Assembly: GCA_037576195.1 (NCBI GenBank)
Contig: CM075103.1
Span: 37,709,250-37,773,249, forward strand
Direction of reading: 5' to 3'
DNA length: 64,000 nt
Source: Phytoseiulus persimilis
Lineage: Eukaryota > Arthropoda > Arachnida > Mesostigmata > Phytoseiidae
Below, piece after piece: positions 12,701 through 26,190 of the stretch. Made by a program: the position numbers and the translations under genes. The notes under the pieces are model-generated. The model did no database searches. It worked only from the letters and a program-made list of their open reading frames with translations, and was not told the DNA's origin. Within the stretch, counting starts at the first letter, position 1. Each line of letters opens with the position of its first letter.

Positions 12701-15700
12701 CAATCAAAGTGGCTGCCACAGGCAGAAATCCTTACATTGTTTTCCGGTTGATCCACTCTAGGAGTTCGTCGACTATTGCTCCAGGAACCGCGGCCTCCTG
12801 GAAGTTGTACAAGCATTCGGGAGCATTGGAAGAAGCACTTTATACTTGCCTGGAACCTCTCTGCGAAGCAAGAATGCAGTGAGCCTCGTCTATTCCTTGA
12901 CACCCTGTGTGGACCAGTCCGCGGACGCCGATGCCCTATATTCACCGATTTGCAACTTTCCGCTCGTTCTAGCTGACTATCGACCGAGTTGGTGCCGCCG
13001 TGAACGTAGAGGTGTGCTTCTCCTCTACTCCTTTATCGAATGGTCTAAGTTGGGGCTGAACGAGGGACGGATGAACAACGGCAGGCACCGAGCGAGCGGA
13101 GAGAAAATATGGAACAATTGTCGCCAACTTAATTGAAGCAGTTTCTTGGACCGACTGGCTGCCAACCAACCTGAGTGGCTGAACTGCCGAGTGCTTTTGA
13201 GCCTGTCGCTGGTAGCGTGTGTGAGGTGGAGCTTGGATGGTCCACTTCCAGAGTGAGCGAACGCGCGACGGCGACAAACCCAGTGACAAGCGAACAAAGG
13301 AGTGGACGTCTGTCAACTTCACAATGCCGGCTGCCGATTGCCGAAGGTGTCGTAGACTCTCGTTTCTTAATGGATTCCCTCTATCACTCCCTCCCCCGGC
13401 CTGTGCTTTCTCCATGACTCCCTTCCGATCTTCCTGCGTGGCTCCTTCTACGGGAACCGTTCCTCCTCTAAATCGTCACCAGCCAACCCACTAACTCAAC
13501 AGCACTCGTATCTTTTTTGTTAACCAGGTTCCCTTCCGCTTTGGAGGGAGGAGACATTTCGAGATCCACAGCGAAGTTTCTGCGTCTCTCACTGGTCGGA
13601 GTGATCAGCTCTACAATTCAAGAGGGTCGATGTAGCGTTCGATTCCATCACCCAGAGCGCTGAGCTCTACGGTTTCCGCGAAATCCCGACTCAACACCTA
13701 CATCGAAGATTTGAATCGGAAGACGGTAAGGCTTGAGCGGTATCGCTGTGTAATCTTAAGTAAAGTTGTGCCAGTGCACGTTTGGTTCGACATGCGGGAG
13801 CGTCGCTCAACGGCCAGAAATGGGGTTCTAGGTGGACAATAATATTTGAGAGCCATGTCCGACTATTTCGAGCTCTCGAACACATTTCCGACCGTCGGAA
13901 ACCAAGTCTGAGTGGTTATTTCGAGCTTGTAGAAAATTCCCGACCCTCCGTCGAAATCAGTTTGCATCAACCAGTGTCAGCATACGGTTGTAGTCTGTTT
14001 GGCCACCGCAGTTCTGCTTTGGGCGACTTGAGGCTACAGAAGCGCGCCGTCATAGGGAGCAATCTCGAACATGCAGCGGAGTCGGGGAAACGTCGCGGCG
14101 GCGAACCGCGCGTGGAATCGAAGCTTCCACGGCGGCGGACTTCACAGATGAGAAGAGAAATCTGATCAAACTGCGTCATGCTTTCCTTGTGAGCTGTCGT
14201 TCCCCCCAGGCTTCAAGATGCTGATGAAGAATCCGATGCGAGCTTGGAAATCCGACAGAGAGGGCTCTTATTTATGAATTCTCAGGAGCTCATCCCTACA
14301 ACTCGATTCTGCGGAAATGTTATAGAATGTAGCGCGTCGCTATAGCGGGAGTCGATAGCGTTGTTTCAAGTACGGCTGCCGCTAAGATGTGGGACTGCTC
14401 TCTGCAGAAGAGGGTCCGCGCTCGGGCTCGGGGGATCGGACTTCAACAGCTTAGGGGCTCCCCGACCTGTCTAGGTTCGTGCCCAGTTTACTTTAAGCCT
14501 TCCTTCTCTCCGCCTGCGCTGGCTCGCCGCCCATGCGCTATGCAATAGTCAGTTTGGCTCTCGCCTTTGATGGAGCGGGCATGAGACGCGCCTTTTTCGC
14601 GACTTGTTCTTGCGGTAGCCTAACGCAGTAGTAGGAGTACGCAGAGTAGTACGCAGCACACATGGATATAGGCTCCAACTTTGAGGAAAAAAAAAAATAT
14701 GTTCCCGCAACCAATCACGGTGAGGTTGGAACGTTGGAAGCCGGACGGGATGGGCTAAAACATGGTATCAACCCCAATGCCCCGCGAATGACCCCGGATG
14801 CCAAAGCTCAACAACTGGCCGGCTGAATGACTCGGTGTCTTGTCTCAGATCTCGAGAGGATCATCAAATCGATCCACCATCGGAACGCCTTCGTTTTCTA
14901 AATTCATTTCGGCTTAACAGGAGAACAACGGAAAACATGGGTGCCAGAGGCGCTGATTTCGCTCATTTCGCGGGCCGCAAGGGAAGCGGGAAAGCGATCT
15001 CGGATTTGAAATGGAGGGGACTTCGGGCTTCTCACAAGCTCAGGCATGTGATTTCTCAGTATATCGAACGTCAGAGATGACTTTGGTCGACCTGTTTTGC
15101 CACAGCGCGTCAATTTCGGATCAACTCATAACCGGTCGAGGTCCATGGCGGCAAGGAGCCATCAAAGGGCGGAACTCAACTCAAGAACTCATGACTGGGG
15201 ACTGGCAGTTTGAACGTATCACTCAAAGTTCCGATTCTTTCTCTTTTGAGGAGTCGGTGGCAATCCGGTGGATTCAAATCACTCTCCTTGGGACCAGGTC
15301 ATCACATTCACGAAACCTTTTCTCGAACAGCGCTTCGAATCCGGGAAATTCGAAACAGTTGCGATCCCGCTCTTGCGGTTCGAGAGCCGCTGACCAATGG
15401 CGCTGCTTTCACTGAGCGAAACGGAAACGCCAGCTCCTCTGAAGAGCGAGAACGAGGAAAAATCGACAGCTAGCGTTCTGGAGATTGGCGAAGGTCCAAT
15501 GCATTCAAAGTGCAAAACGAGCTCTGGGATTAATATTGTGAGGTCAGCGACATCGTAGCGAGAGAGCCCGCTGAGAGAACGACGAACCGACCAACGATCG
15601 AGGGGCAAGGAAGCAAAACTTTCGAGAAGCTCGCCCAGCTGCCAGATGTCGCCATAGAATTGGAACGTTGCGGGAAGCTTGTTCCCGCTCGCTCACACGC

Positions 15701-18700
15701 CGGCTCCGCACTCGAAATTGCGCTCAAAGTCGTTTCAGGCCTGAGAGAGCCGACAACCCTAGATCAAACGGCGGCGAGGCCCGTTTGAGTTCCGCCACAC
15801 GAAGAGCAATATCTCACAGCAGTTCGAATGAATTTCAGCAATTTCGTTTTGAATTATTCCAAGATAGGATCATATCAAGGCCATCAACGATCTGGCCGAG
15901 GGGGTGGAGGAAGGGGGGGGGGGGCGGTTGAAGCGTTGAGGTTGTGCTGCTCGCCGTCCGCCGTTCGACAGGAACGTACTAAGCGGGCAGTTTCTAAAGT
16001 TCGTGACTCTGAATCATCCAGGTCGAGCTTTCCGACGAATCGTTCGTAGATCGGGATTCCGGAGCACTCCACAGTCCTGAGTTGGTTCTCTCGGTTTGAT
16101 GTGACACCATCCCTTTCGAGTTGTTCAACACAAGCAAACTTGAACCCACGTTTTTCATTCGACCAGGGAGGAACAACTACACGATGCTCCCCAGTAGATG
16201 CAATCCAGCCGAAAGGGCTCTTCAAGCACGACGGAGAGCCAGATGAGTTCTACGGGGGCAGGGAGCATCCTGAGGGAGATGCATGGTTTTGTAGGAGACG
16301 GAAGGATCTGAAAATGGAACTCTTCCCGCGGTACGAAGGACTACGAAAGGAGCTCTCGCGTTCTTGGGGGATTGGAGCGAGGGGCGACACCAGAAGACAG
16401 AGTAAAGACCTCACAAGGGGCCAACAGAGGCAAGAGGATTCCATCAGGACGCAGAGAAAATCCAGAGGAGGGTGGCGCCTGGCAACTGTTTCAGAATCCG
16501 TGGGGCTCCGGGCGGGTAGCGGCGTGCGATACTTTATTTCGAAAAGCTCACTAGGGACTTCCGAAAGACGTTTCTCGGTTCGCGATGCCTCTATGGACAC
16601 CGACATGGAATACGGTTCGCTTCCTCGAGCGAAGCAACAGTGTCTCCCCTGCGGGGAGCGCAGCGCAATCCTGGAAACGGAATCTACTTGCATTTGTACC
16701 CATCCATAGAAAGCCGGACTTCGATGGCTCCTGCCCCCTCGAGAACCTGGAGTTTCATGTATCGGGGCCATCCTCTTTTCGCTGCGATGAACAGTGATGC
16801 ATCCGTTCCTGCTACACATAATGTATTCTCCTTCATTCCTTGATCTTCGTTCATTATCTTCGAGAACTTGTTATCACTCGAATAGCGCCAATTTCGGAAG
16901 ACATGCCGCAGCGGAGCGCTTGAATCACCGACAGAGTGGTTTTCTCTTCGCAAGAACGCTCGTAGTAGAGATGAGCTCAACTTCCATTGGGACCGAACTC
17001 GACTCAATATAAATAAATCCTTCTATCAAAAAGAGAGATCCTATTCTTCAATCGTCAGCGTGCAGCAGATGCGGCTTCTGTGATCACGGTTGTTTTAGCC
17101 TTGCCATCGGCGTTAGTTTCAAGGCCCAAGGAGGCTCCCTGAGAGCTTCACTGTGTCACGGCTCTTGGAATGCGGCATTTTGACTCCTCACGGATCCCTT
17201 AGAACTCGTTTCTTCACAAAAGTGGGTGCGGAAGCGAAGACATCAGTATAATGGTGAAAAGCTCCTATATAGTCGTGAGAAGATCTTTTCATTTCTTGAA
17301 CTGCCGATACAAGATAAGTGTGGATTTTGACGCCATGGATTGCTTTCACATCGAGTTAAATGTATTCTGCGTAGACTGCCTCCTTATCCAGTTCATCTTG
17401 GGGCTGATGAGCTGGATTGCTGAGAAGCCACGCCTCGAATCTGGAACCCGTTTGAAGCGTATCATCCAATCGGAGTCGCCATTGACTTCTTTGCGTATGT
17501 CGACGACGCATCTTCTCCAGTCCCTTTGTTCAGTCTCTATCACTGTTCTTTCTCCGGCACTGTGACAAGTGGGGTTTGGAGGTTCAGCCATCATTCATCA
17601 TCATCATCATCATGATTCATTGATTCATCGATCCATGAGTAGATGCATGGATACATTGATGACTTATGAATTGAAGCCATGGGAACTGAAAAACATCAGA
17701 TACACATTTAACCAACTGCCTGTGCAGATAGACGGGAAGTATAAAATGATGGGAGCCTGAACATCCTAGGTCTGGTGATAACAGCTTTGCAATAATTGAG
17801 TTGTGGAGCTACCGTTCCGAACAATTTCAGAAATTCAGACTCGGTTGAATTGCTGCAGGTCGCTCGCGTTGAGCTTCTGGATGGCTCTGTTTGCCTTCGT
17901 TGAAATTGACCAATGTCCGGATGGATTGAACAATTGAAACCGATTCCCTGAGTCTCAAGAGTCTGATCCGAATCGTGGTTGATGCGTTTTCAATGAAATC
18001 ATCGCCTCGCTATCCTGAGGGTTGGATGCAAATGCAAATGTCATCACACAAACACGATGTCACGCTCATGAGCGTTCTCACCCCGTCCCGAAGTTCTTCA
18101 TCATCAACGAGCAGGTGGTAATTCTCGCTCCGCAGCTGCAAGAGAGGAATTGAAGTTGGCCTCATTCTTGCCCGTTCAATCTTCCTGGAGTCGAATTTTA
18201 AGCGCTCTTGAGGGCTCTCGCAGGTTCGATTCCTGCCCGTTCTGTCCGTATATTTTTTCCTCCCCCGCCCTCCCCCGCTCTCATTCTGTTTCCACAGAAC
18301 AACTCTATTCCAAGCTCAGACACTTTCCAATATGTACCCGGCGTCCATGACTCATAGACCGACAAAACACAGGGAAGTTCCCGTCTCTTAAAAAAAAGCG
18401 TTTCTGCATATTTGTCATCAGAGGTGGGCCATGGGTCTGACGAGAGGAGTCTTAGACAGTCGAGCGCACTTTCGGGATCCGCGGACTCCGAGCTCTCGTC
18501 GTGAGGATCCAGCCAACTCGCATCATCAAATATGGAATCTGCGAATCGGCTGCGAGCTGTCGCGCTCTCAGCTTCTCCCTCCGGCACTCGTTTGTTACCG
18601 CATGTACCGTCTGGGACATCGATCCTAGCTTCTCTCAGGTCTTGTTCACCAACGAATGGTTATCTTCACGGGGAAAAGTAAACGATCGAGATGAGTTCTG

Positions 18701-21700
18701 TCGGAAACATTTCACACCGAGGTCATCCGTTCGCTCGATTCAACCACGGTGCGTTTTTCCCATGTTCACAGGAATCTGCAGCTGATATGTGATCAGACAT
18801 TGCTCTGATTCCAAGGCGGAGAGCTTTGAAAAAAAATTCCGCCCCCTCACTTGCATCATTCAGCATAATGCAAGTGAGAGTCGGGCCCAGATTCGCACTG
18901 ACCTCTTCTTTTCACTCTTCGATTCTATCGGCCCGTCGGGAAAGAAACAGCTATACCTCTTTCAGATCGTGCGGGAATTCTTCAACCTTCTACAAAGCGG
19001 ATCTCCCGAGCTGATTTTGTCCAGCATATGTATATATCCAAGTTCTGACTCAATATGCTGCGATGCGCCGCCTGATGAACATCGAGGTTCGGTGGTCGCC
19101 TTCTCTCGCTGCGTGGCGCAATTCAACATATTTTACGAGCTCTGAGGCTCAAACATCGGCGGGCCCGAAGGAGAATGGCGCCGAAATGTAGCTGCCGGTG
19201 AGGCATTCAATTTTCTCACTCCTCTTCCCCCTGGTTCCACGTTGTTGTCCGAGTTTTGAATTTTGAGACGGACGATACTGCTCCAGAGGAATCCCACCCA
19301 GTTCAAGCCGTTATTTGGAAGAGAGCCCAAACAGGGGAGAGCTCAAAACCGGTGAGTGGAGGTCACTACTAGGTCAAGACCTGTCAGACGACGAAATTCA
19401 TGGGCCACAGGTGCGCCGAGTCTGGTTATACTCGACTTTTCCCACCCCTGAGGCCGCTCGAGCATCGAGCGGAAGCAAATAGCGTACGAAAAAAAAAAAC
19501 CAAATTCCGTTCGAATAGAAAGGGCAAGTGTTCTCATACAACAGACTTCAAAACTAGCATCTGTTGTAAACGGTTCTCGTTTCGATGCAACCCAGGCGAA
19601 GTCCACCTTCCCTGCCGATGTATAACTTCGACGCATCCCAGGGTGTATCTGAAGAAACCTCGACATGGTTCAGCGAGGGAATTCGAGTATAGTTATGCGC
19701 TTTCTGCCCCCATGAGGGGACTTGTCCCCCGACAGGCCTGAATATCTCCCGCAGGGAGAATTCCCGAAAGTTTTCGCTATAAAACCCGTGCTGTGATCGC
19801 ATCCGTCGATGGGAGCGCCGATGCTTGTTCGTCGAAGATGCTCCGTGGTGACAGGCGGGAAAACACGGACAGATCGATGAAATGGCATTCTCGTCCAAAA
19901 GCTGTCAAGAGCGAACTGTAGGATTATGTAGACGGCCCTAAGAGAGTTGTAGGAAAAGTATGAGAGTTGGGTTCGTGGCCGACGGTGCGGCTCCATGGCG
20001 CGTATCTAACGGTGTCGAGAAAACATGGGCAGCCGAATGAGTCGTATCCGAGGGGGATCATCCCAGCGACTCGATCACAGAATATCGATAAGATCCGCTG
20101 CTCGTGAAATGGGTTCCAAGTTCAAAGAAGGAAGGCTGAGAAATTCGTACCTTTTAGCTAACTTGATTTCTCAAAGCGGCTTCCCGTTAAGAGTTCCGAT
20201 CTCTTGGACGCATTTATCTGCTCGTAGCCTACGACTGCCACCTGGTGGGTACTTCCGGCAACTCCACAGCAGACGTCCCACGTGAGCGCGGATAACACGA
20301 TCATTCAGGGAAGGATCAGAGTTGGTCTTCCTCTTCCGATGTCTGTTCCCAATTGGCCCGTTGGATAGAAACCTTATGACCCGACGCAGGTGCTCCTCGA
20401 ACTAGAGGAGATCTCTCATCGATGACCTGCTGAAAGACAACTCGGGTCGGAGCGTTCGAAGTTTTTCCCGAATTTCATTGAACAACTTCAAATATTGTTT
20501 CCCGTGACTATCACGTGAGCGCTCCAGCTGGGCGACCGTCGCTGCGCTTGTTCAAAATGGGATGTGAGCTATCCGGAGGCGAGGAAAAGTGGGAACAGAT
20601 GGAGGTGCGAATAGGAAGATGGAGGCTGTATTGGGCGGTTGCCCGCCTCGAGTAGGAACAAGCTCAGCCTGCACCGTTGTAATAAAGCGACATATTCGGA
20701 AACCCACTCCAATAGGTCACCCCACGGGTCCTCGTTTGTTCTAGGAGGTGGTACGTATTTCTTGCAGGGGAGGAGGAAAACATTTGGATCAGCTCCTTCC
20801 CGAACGGGCTTCCCGCTGAACTCTCTGGGAACTTTTTCGTTGCGTTCCGAACGCTTTCCGTTCAAACTAAATCCGCCTGGTGAGATTGCACTTCTCCCCC
20901 TTCGGACGATACAGCAATACCTTGCGTCGCGCGGAATAGAAAGACCACAAGACAAAAAGGTCCTCCCTCAACGAAGAGAACTCAAGCATATCCATCCGGT
21001 GCTTCGACGAGTATCGGCACCCGAGTCTCCCATGATGGAATCCGTCTCGTTCAGGTAGGTATGACAAACTCCCAGCTATGAATGCTATGAATCGGGAACG
21101 ATCCGAGCTAATTTATGACATTTCACACGTCACTTGATAATTTGACCGTGACAACGGATCCTGGATTCGGAGAAATGTGCTCGAATGGACAATCAATGGC
21201 CATCGGATCTCAGAGGGAGTGCACAATCGGTCCACGTTGTACATTTCCGAATGAACAGAACACTTATTTCGTCGGAATAACGGAACAACGAGGGAGCCGC
21301 GCTTTGAAAAGAACGGCCACGGAAGGTATTCCTGGTAACCCAGGCTCGGAGTCCCGTGATCTCTTCTATTGAGTATTCGATGATTCTGTCCGTTACGATA
21401 AAAACAATCGTACAACTGAGAATTCGGAGCTGAAAGTATTTGGGAATCCGGTGATCCTTCATTAATGCTTATGATCGTATAGAGACTCCGGATCCGGGAG
21501 GGAGGGTCCGGAAGAGCGAGGAGAGAGAGAGACAGAGAGAGTTTACGACGCAATGCACGGCTCGTTAATGAGTCCTCAACCCTTTTTTGACGCTCGCTTG
21601 TGGATCCCAGCTCGGATCTAATGATCTACAATCGCGAGCCTATTCTGTGCCGAATCCGCGGACATCACTATAAAGCATCGGAAGGAATTGTTATCACGTC

Positions 21701-23753
21701 CAATGATTGGAAGCAGGAAGTCTAGGTTTAAGGGTTCGTTAATGTTCCAGGCAGAGCGAAACTCATCGACGCGGTATCTCGAGAAGCGGGAGTTGCCTTG
21801 CAGATTCACTCTGGCGGGAGCCCTCGGAAAGGCTTCGCTCCTACTTCCAATAATCCGTAAACAAACACGGACGAGCATTCGGAAGCTCGCGAACGAGTTA
21901 AGACTTGAGCGGATTTTCCCGCTGCAGCGAATTTAATCAGATTCCCCTATTTCGCGGAAGCTTCAGGAGTGCATCAGAGCCCGCCCAGTGCGAGATTTCA
22001 TTTGAACCGACTTGGGCGATGCGATTTGGAGTGAAAACTGTTGAGTTTTCCTTCGCTCTTGTGTCATTCGCAAGCTCTTCACTCTCGAAGTATCTGCCCT
22101 CGAGCGTCGATAACTGCAGCTGGCTTTCGAGACTAATAAGCGTTTGATCTCATTCACCAAGTCTGATCACATTAGCGAGAGGAGGGAAAATGCGCAGAAT
22201 ACAATGAGCTTGAGCAGCTCGCCATACACACTCGGTACTTACTTGCGATCGCGCACCGATCTCTAGTCTTTGTCTAGTGTAATAATCGAGAAGATGTCTT
22301 GCTCGCGGGCCAATATCTGTCGGACGGTTGGTGGTGGAGGAAGATATGGGAAGGATATCGCCCCAGGGAAGTTGACCCCCACACACCCGGAGTATCACCG
22401 CAATGTTCAAATGTCGAGACCCTGATCGTCTCAAGGAGTAACTCCGAAAGCGAACATCCCAAGTGTCCTCGAACGGGAAATTTACTCCGGGCACGTCATC
22501 TCCTTGTGACTCAATGGCTCAGGAGGGAATATTCTGACGCAACTTCGGAATGATAGCTGATTCTCGCGGAGTACGGCACTTTCCCAACAGCTTTGTTCAC
22601 AACTGGAGGTTGCACGATGGGACGACAGGTTTTTGGAAATCTCCCTCCGATCGCGCGGGCTGCTTGTATCACAGCGAGTCCCGGGTTGAGAGCCCAGCAA
22701 GGCTGTTTCGGACGCAATTAACTCCCTCTATTGATCGATCGTTTTCCTATAGGCCGGCACCAGAAAGGTGGTACGCAATCCTCTCGCTCATTAGCGAGCT
22801 CGCTCCGGCCCTCGCACGAGTCATTGAACCGCACACGCCGTCTATTTGGGGCCTTCTCTGTCGAATCGGACCAGAGACGCCATCCACATCGGAATCAACA
22901 GAGGTTCACAGCGATCCTTTCGTAGAATTGGCAAGGACTCGAGCGTCGCTGAACCCTCTCGTAAGCTGCTGAGCTCATTCCCATGCTCAGAAAACAACCG
23001 GAACAGCGGCGACTGGGCGGCACTGGACTCGGAATCATGAGGGGAATGTAGGTGTCCGGATCGACGATGGGCATGCATTGGGACTCTTACTGTTCGATCA
23101 TCAGATCCATGCCGAGTGAATGCATCAATGAGACAGGCGTTCTCCGTGGGAACGGTAATCCATCTGGTGTCGGGTCGTCTGAGTTCGCGGTTGTTCCGTT
23201 CGAACGCCCCCTCCGGCTGTGATGACTCCGTGTATGTGAAGCAGGAGCGGGTATCCACAGGAAGTGGACTTTGCATCTCAGGAACGAGCCACGAGCTTTA
23301 TCTCCTAATGACAGAAGTCATTGTTGGCAGGGAATTTTTCTTAGAATCACAGGATTCGTCCTCCGAGAGCCCACCTACTTTACTGCCGAGGTGGTCTTAA
23401 GGAAGGAGGAATAGTGGTTCCTGGGTCCATTTTTCCATCTGAAACCGCTCACTTGTATGTTCATGAACCGAGAACCTACATGTCTGTGTATAAGGCCCGC
23501 CCGAAAGAAGCTGCTCAGTAGGACAAAATTCAATATCTGACTCTCTGACCGCCCAAATTATCAACAACGACTGCTGAGACCCTAGTTTGTTCTCCCAGCA
23601 CTATCACAGATAGGCTTCATGAAAATGCCCATCATGCCGCTGCTAAGCTTGAGTTGCCTTACCTAATCCGCCCCCCTGCGAGCTCTACGCTCTCCGAGCT
23701 ATACTCGTTCAAAGATTGGAGCGAGGCTCTGGGCCCTGGCATACAGTACATAC
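9748..23753. other. Long stretch without recognisable genes or transposons
   Basis: Many medium open frames lie on both strands, for example 12517-12945 minus, 16101-16709 plus and 20639-21058 plus, but none shows a domain I know. Notable simple sequence: a 12-base G run at 15913-15924, CAT-rich sequence around 17587-17640, and GA-rich sequence around 21517-21540. An isolated box-B-like GGTTCGATTCC sits at about 18223 without a matching tRNA body. I saw no terminal inverted repeats with flanking duplications. Confidence 0.45.
23746..23753. repeat. Left target-site duplication of the hAT-type MITE
   Basis: GTACATAC immediately precedes the CAGAGTTGGGCA terminus. The right copy GTACATGC lies at 24122-24129 and matches at 7 of 8 positions. 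Eight-base duplications are the hallmark of hAT insertion. Confidence 0.8.
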
Positions 23754-24121
23754 CAGAGTTGGGCAGATTAGAATCAGATCAGACATGATTCGAATCTCGT
23801 GACTCGATAATTTTGATTCGAACCAAAAATGGTCCGGATCATTCTTGATTTGAATCAAGTGATTCTATGATTTTGATTCGAATCATAACACGATTCGAAT
23901 CAAAAAAATGATTCGAATCACTGGATTCCGGGCTGAATTTTTCGGATCAAACACCTGGAAAGGATTTTGAGCTCTGCGATGATCTTGATTGACCTTGATT
24001 CGAATCAGATTTTTAATTCAAATCAGGTGATCCGATTCTGATTCGAATAAAAAAAGATTCGAATCAAGACGATTCGAATCGTGTGATTCGAATCAAAAGG
24101 ATTCAAATCTGCCCAACTCTG
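23754..24121. mobile_element. Non-autonomous hAT-type MITE, GATTCGAATC-rich
   Basis: This 368-bp element has terminal inverted repeats beginning CAGAGTTGGGCAGATT and ending AATCTGCCCAACTCTG, flanked by an 8-bp near-identical duplication (GTACATAC / GTACATGC). It has no coding capacity. Its interior consists largely of degenerate copies of the palindrome GATTCGAATC, such as TGATTCGAATC and GATTCGAATCA, so either strand can fold on itself extensively. The CAG-type terminus and 8-bp duplication place it in the hAT superfamily by established criteria. The family name is unknown. The single mismatch in the duplication suggests a moderately old insertion. Confidence 0.85.
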
Positions 24122-24129
24122 GTACATGC

Positions 24130-24754
24130 CATGTTACCCCAATTTGTTCCGCGAAGATTTCATAATCCGGTTCACGGATCGGCTGATATCATCGAAGTTC
24201 ATACAGTCGGATATTTCCTGCACAGTCGTCACTCACTTAAGGCTTCTTTTTTAATCTTCCCTGGAATCAATTTTCATCATTCTGCTCCACATGACCACGC
24301 GAGAGATACGCCTGTTCCTGATTGGTACAGTATTGGAACCAGGAAGGAGCTCATTTCAAGTATAACCATTTTCAGCGACGAAGGCGATCGTGTGGAGGTG
24401 AGCAATGCATTCCCGAACGCATCACAGATCTCATTGGAGGAAATGATGCTCTTGATGGAAGAATGTGGAGCAGCGGAAGAGTTCCTCAAAGAGAGAAGCT
24501 AGTCCGCCAAGCTGTCTCCGAAATTGATGCCTCATATAAGGAGAGATGTGGTCCACGGCGAGTTTTCGTTTCCATTCTCTCAGAGATGAGAGGTGAATGA
24601 GAATTGTGATTTCGGAACTTCTCAGGGTAAACCTCCACCGTTTCCCATGGTGTTCCCTTACGGGGAGTTCTGGAAAAGACGTAGTGTCACATGGTTTGGA
24701 TGTAACGTGACAAAGCATCCTTGTATCGATAGCTACCACATTTTGATCAGTCAA
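24130..24754. other. Spacer between MITE and Tc1 element
   Basis: A plus-strand frame of about 139 codons (24083-24502) begins inside the MITE and runs through this spacer, and a 107-codon minus frame (24431-24754) overlaps it. Neither shows a known domain. The plus frame continues in phase from sequence left of the MITE only by chance as far as I can tell. Confidence 0.4.
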
Positions 24755-25038
24755 TAAAAGTGCGGTGCAGCTGATTCCGACACCCCCCGATTTTCACGAA
24801 ATCGAAGAATCTTGAGAGAATAGGACAGGGTGAGGTGGCTGACAAGAAGCAGAAGGATCACTAACTCAGGAAAATACCATTGGCAGTGCCTTCATTCCCG
24901 ACTTGGGAATTTCAGCCGAATTTCCGTTAAATGAGACTGGTGCAGATGGTTACGACACCCCACGAAACCCCTCCACATCTCGCTGTGCTGTAACAGGAAA
25001 TTGCTCGTTTTCTATGAGACGATTCGGGGCGTGAGTTT

Positions 25039-26190
25039 TCAGTAGTCTGTGAGCCTTCCAGAACGCCCGATTAGTAAAAAAACGCGGCGTTTCATGCTCT
25101 CGATCAGGTTCCCGAGGATGAGTGACTCTACGCCGAGCCACGCGCTTTCAATGGCCTCTCTCAGTTCTCCAACGGTGTCCTGATGCACGTTCTAGGCGTA
25201 TACGCGGCGCATCATGATTGCCCACAGGTTCTCCATGGGATTCAGGTCAGGAGAACAATCCGGCCGGTATAGAAGAGTGATGTTCTACAAGCGAAACCAG
25301 GCTGACGTCTCTCTGCTCGTGTGGATCCGTGCGTTGTCCTGTTGGAATGTTCAGTCTTCGTCTTCAAAATGGGCCAGAAAAGGTTTCAGACTCTTTTCCA
25401 AGATCGCAACGTAATCGGCGCTCTTCATTTTTCTGGACGCAAACTGCAATTCCAGTTTCCCCGCCCGACTGAACGCACCGCATACCATGACGGAGCCACC
25501 GCCGAAGTTTCGCTTGGAGAAAACAACCGCTTCCTTGCGCAGATCTCTCCAATAGTTCGCATAGCCATCGGGCCCGTCCAAGTTGAACTTCTTTTCATCA
25601 GAAAAGATGACCTGGAAGTAGAAAATTGACTTAGAAGACCACAGGGACGCTCTGACTCGACTCGTGCGTACTTCTCCTCATCAGACCCACCGCTGTCCAA
25701 TCTCTATCCATGTTTTCTCTCCCGAATGCCACTCTGGCCTCGATGTGTTCCTTCTTGAGGCGCGGAACAGTCTGCATCCTAGCTCTTTTGAGCACCGGGG
25801 AAGCCGAAATCGCGCGCCAGACGCGGTCCATCTTCACACCTTTAGATCCAGGACTCCCTCCAGCTTTTGGCAACTACTGCTGCTGCTGGCAGCACCGGTC
25901 ACTATCCGACGTCGATCCCGTTCGGACAACTTGGATTTCCGTTCTTCTTTCCGCTTCGATCCGTAAGCGTGTGGATCTTGAAAGAAAGCATGCACCACAC
26001 GCCTCGTCCTGCCTATTTTGCGTGCAATAGCCTTCAGACTCCAACCAACTTCGCTGAAAGCACTAATTTTGTTTTGTTCTTCACTCGTCAGGGGTGTGCC
26101 GCGTCCAATCGTGCTCGGCCCGAACGAGTGATGCTCCTTTAACGTCGATGATATGAATCGCGTACCGCGTTGTTCCACTGTGTTCCTCAT
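25039..26190 (-). pseudogene. Tc1-like DD34E transposase pseudogene with a 78-nt intron
   Basis: The transposase would cut and paste its own element in the nucleus. The start ATG at 26188-26190 opens an N-terminal helix-turn-helix region (LTSEEQNKISAFSEVGWSL), then the bipartite DNA-binding part. The catalytic triad is readable: FSDEKKF (first Asp), FQQDNARIH (second Asp) and SPDLNPMENLW (Glu), with exactly 34 residues between the last two, which is the Tc1 DD34E signature. The protein would be about 350 residues, normal for the family. Damage: a frameshift near 25860-25890 at a CAG-type repeat, and in-frame stops at 25351-25353, 25285-25287 and 25192-25194. A GT-AG intron at 25613-25690 restores the reading DWTAVIFSDEKK. 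Stop codon at 25039-25041. It cannot make active protein. Confidence 0.9.
25613..25690 (-). other. Inferred spliceosomal intron in the Tc1 transposase
   Basis: On the minus strand the exon ends GATTGGACAGCG, then GTGGGT opens and CTACTTCCAG closes a 78-nt segment, and the next exon starts GTCATCTTTTCTGATG. Removing it yields DWTAV joined to IFSDEKKF, the conserved block around the first catalytic Asp. Left in place, it brings a stop codon (TAA) and non-conserved sequence. A pyrimidine-rich stretch precedes the acceptor. Splicing is inferred from sequence alone. Confidence 0.75.

Noticed and set aside
18180-18250. tRNA gene around GCAGGTTCGATTCCTGC
   Set aside because: A good T arm and box B, but no acceptor stem partner, D arm or anticodon arm at the right distance upstream.
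18419-18430. CAGAGGTGGGCC as a hAT left terminus
   Set aside because: No matching right end or 8-bp duplication was found downstream; a 12-base match alone is not enough.
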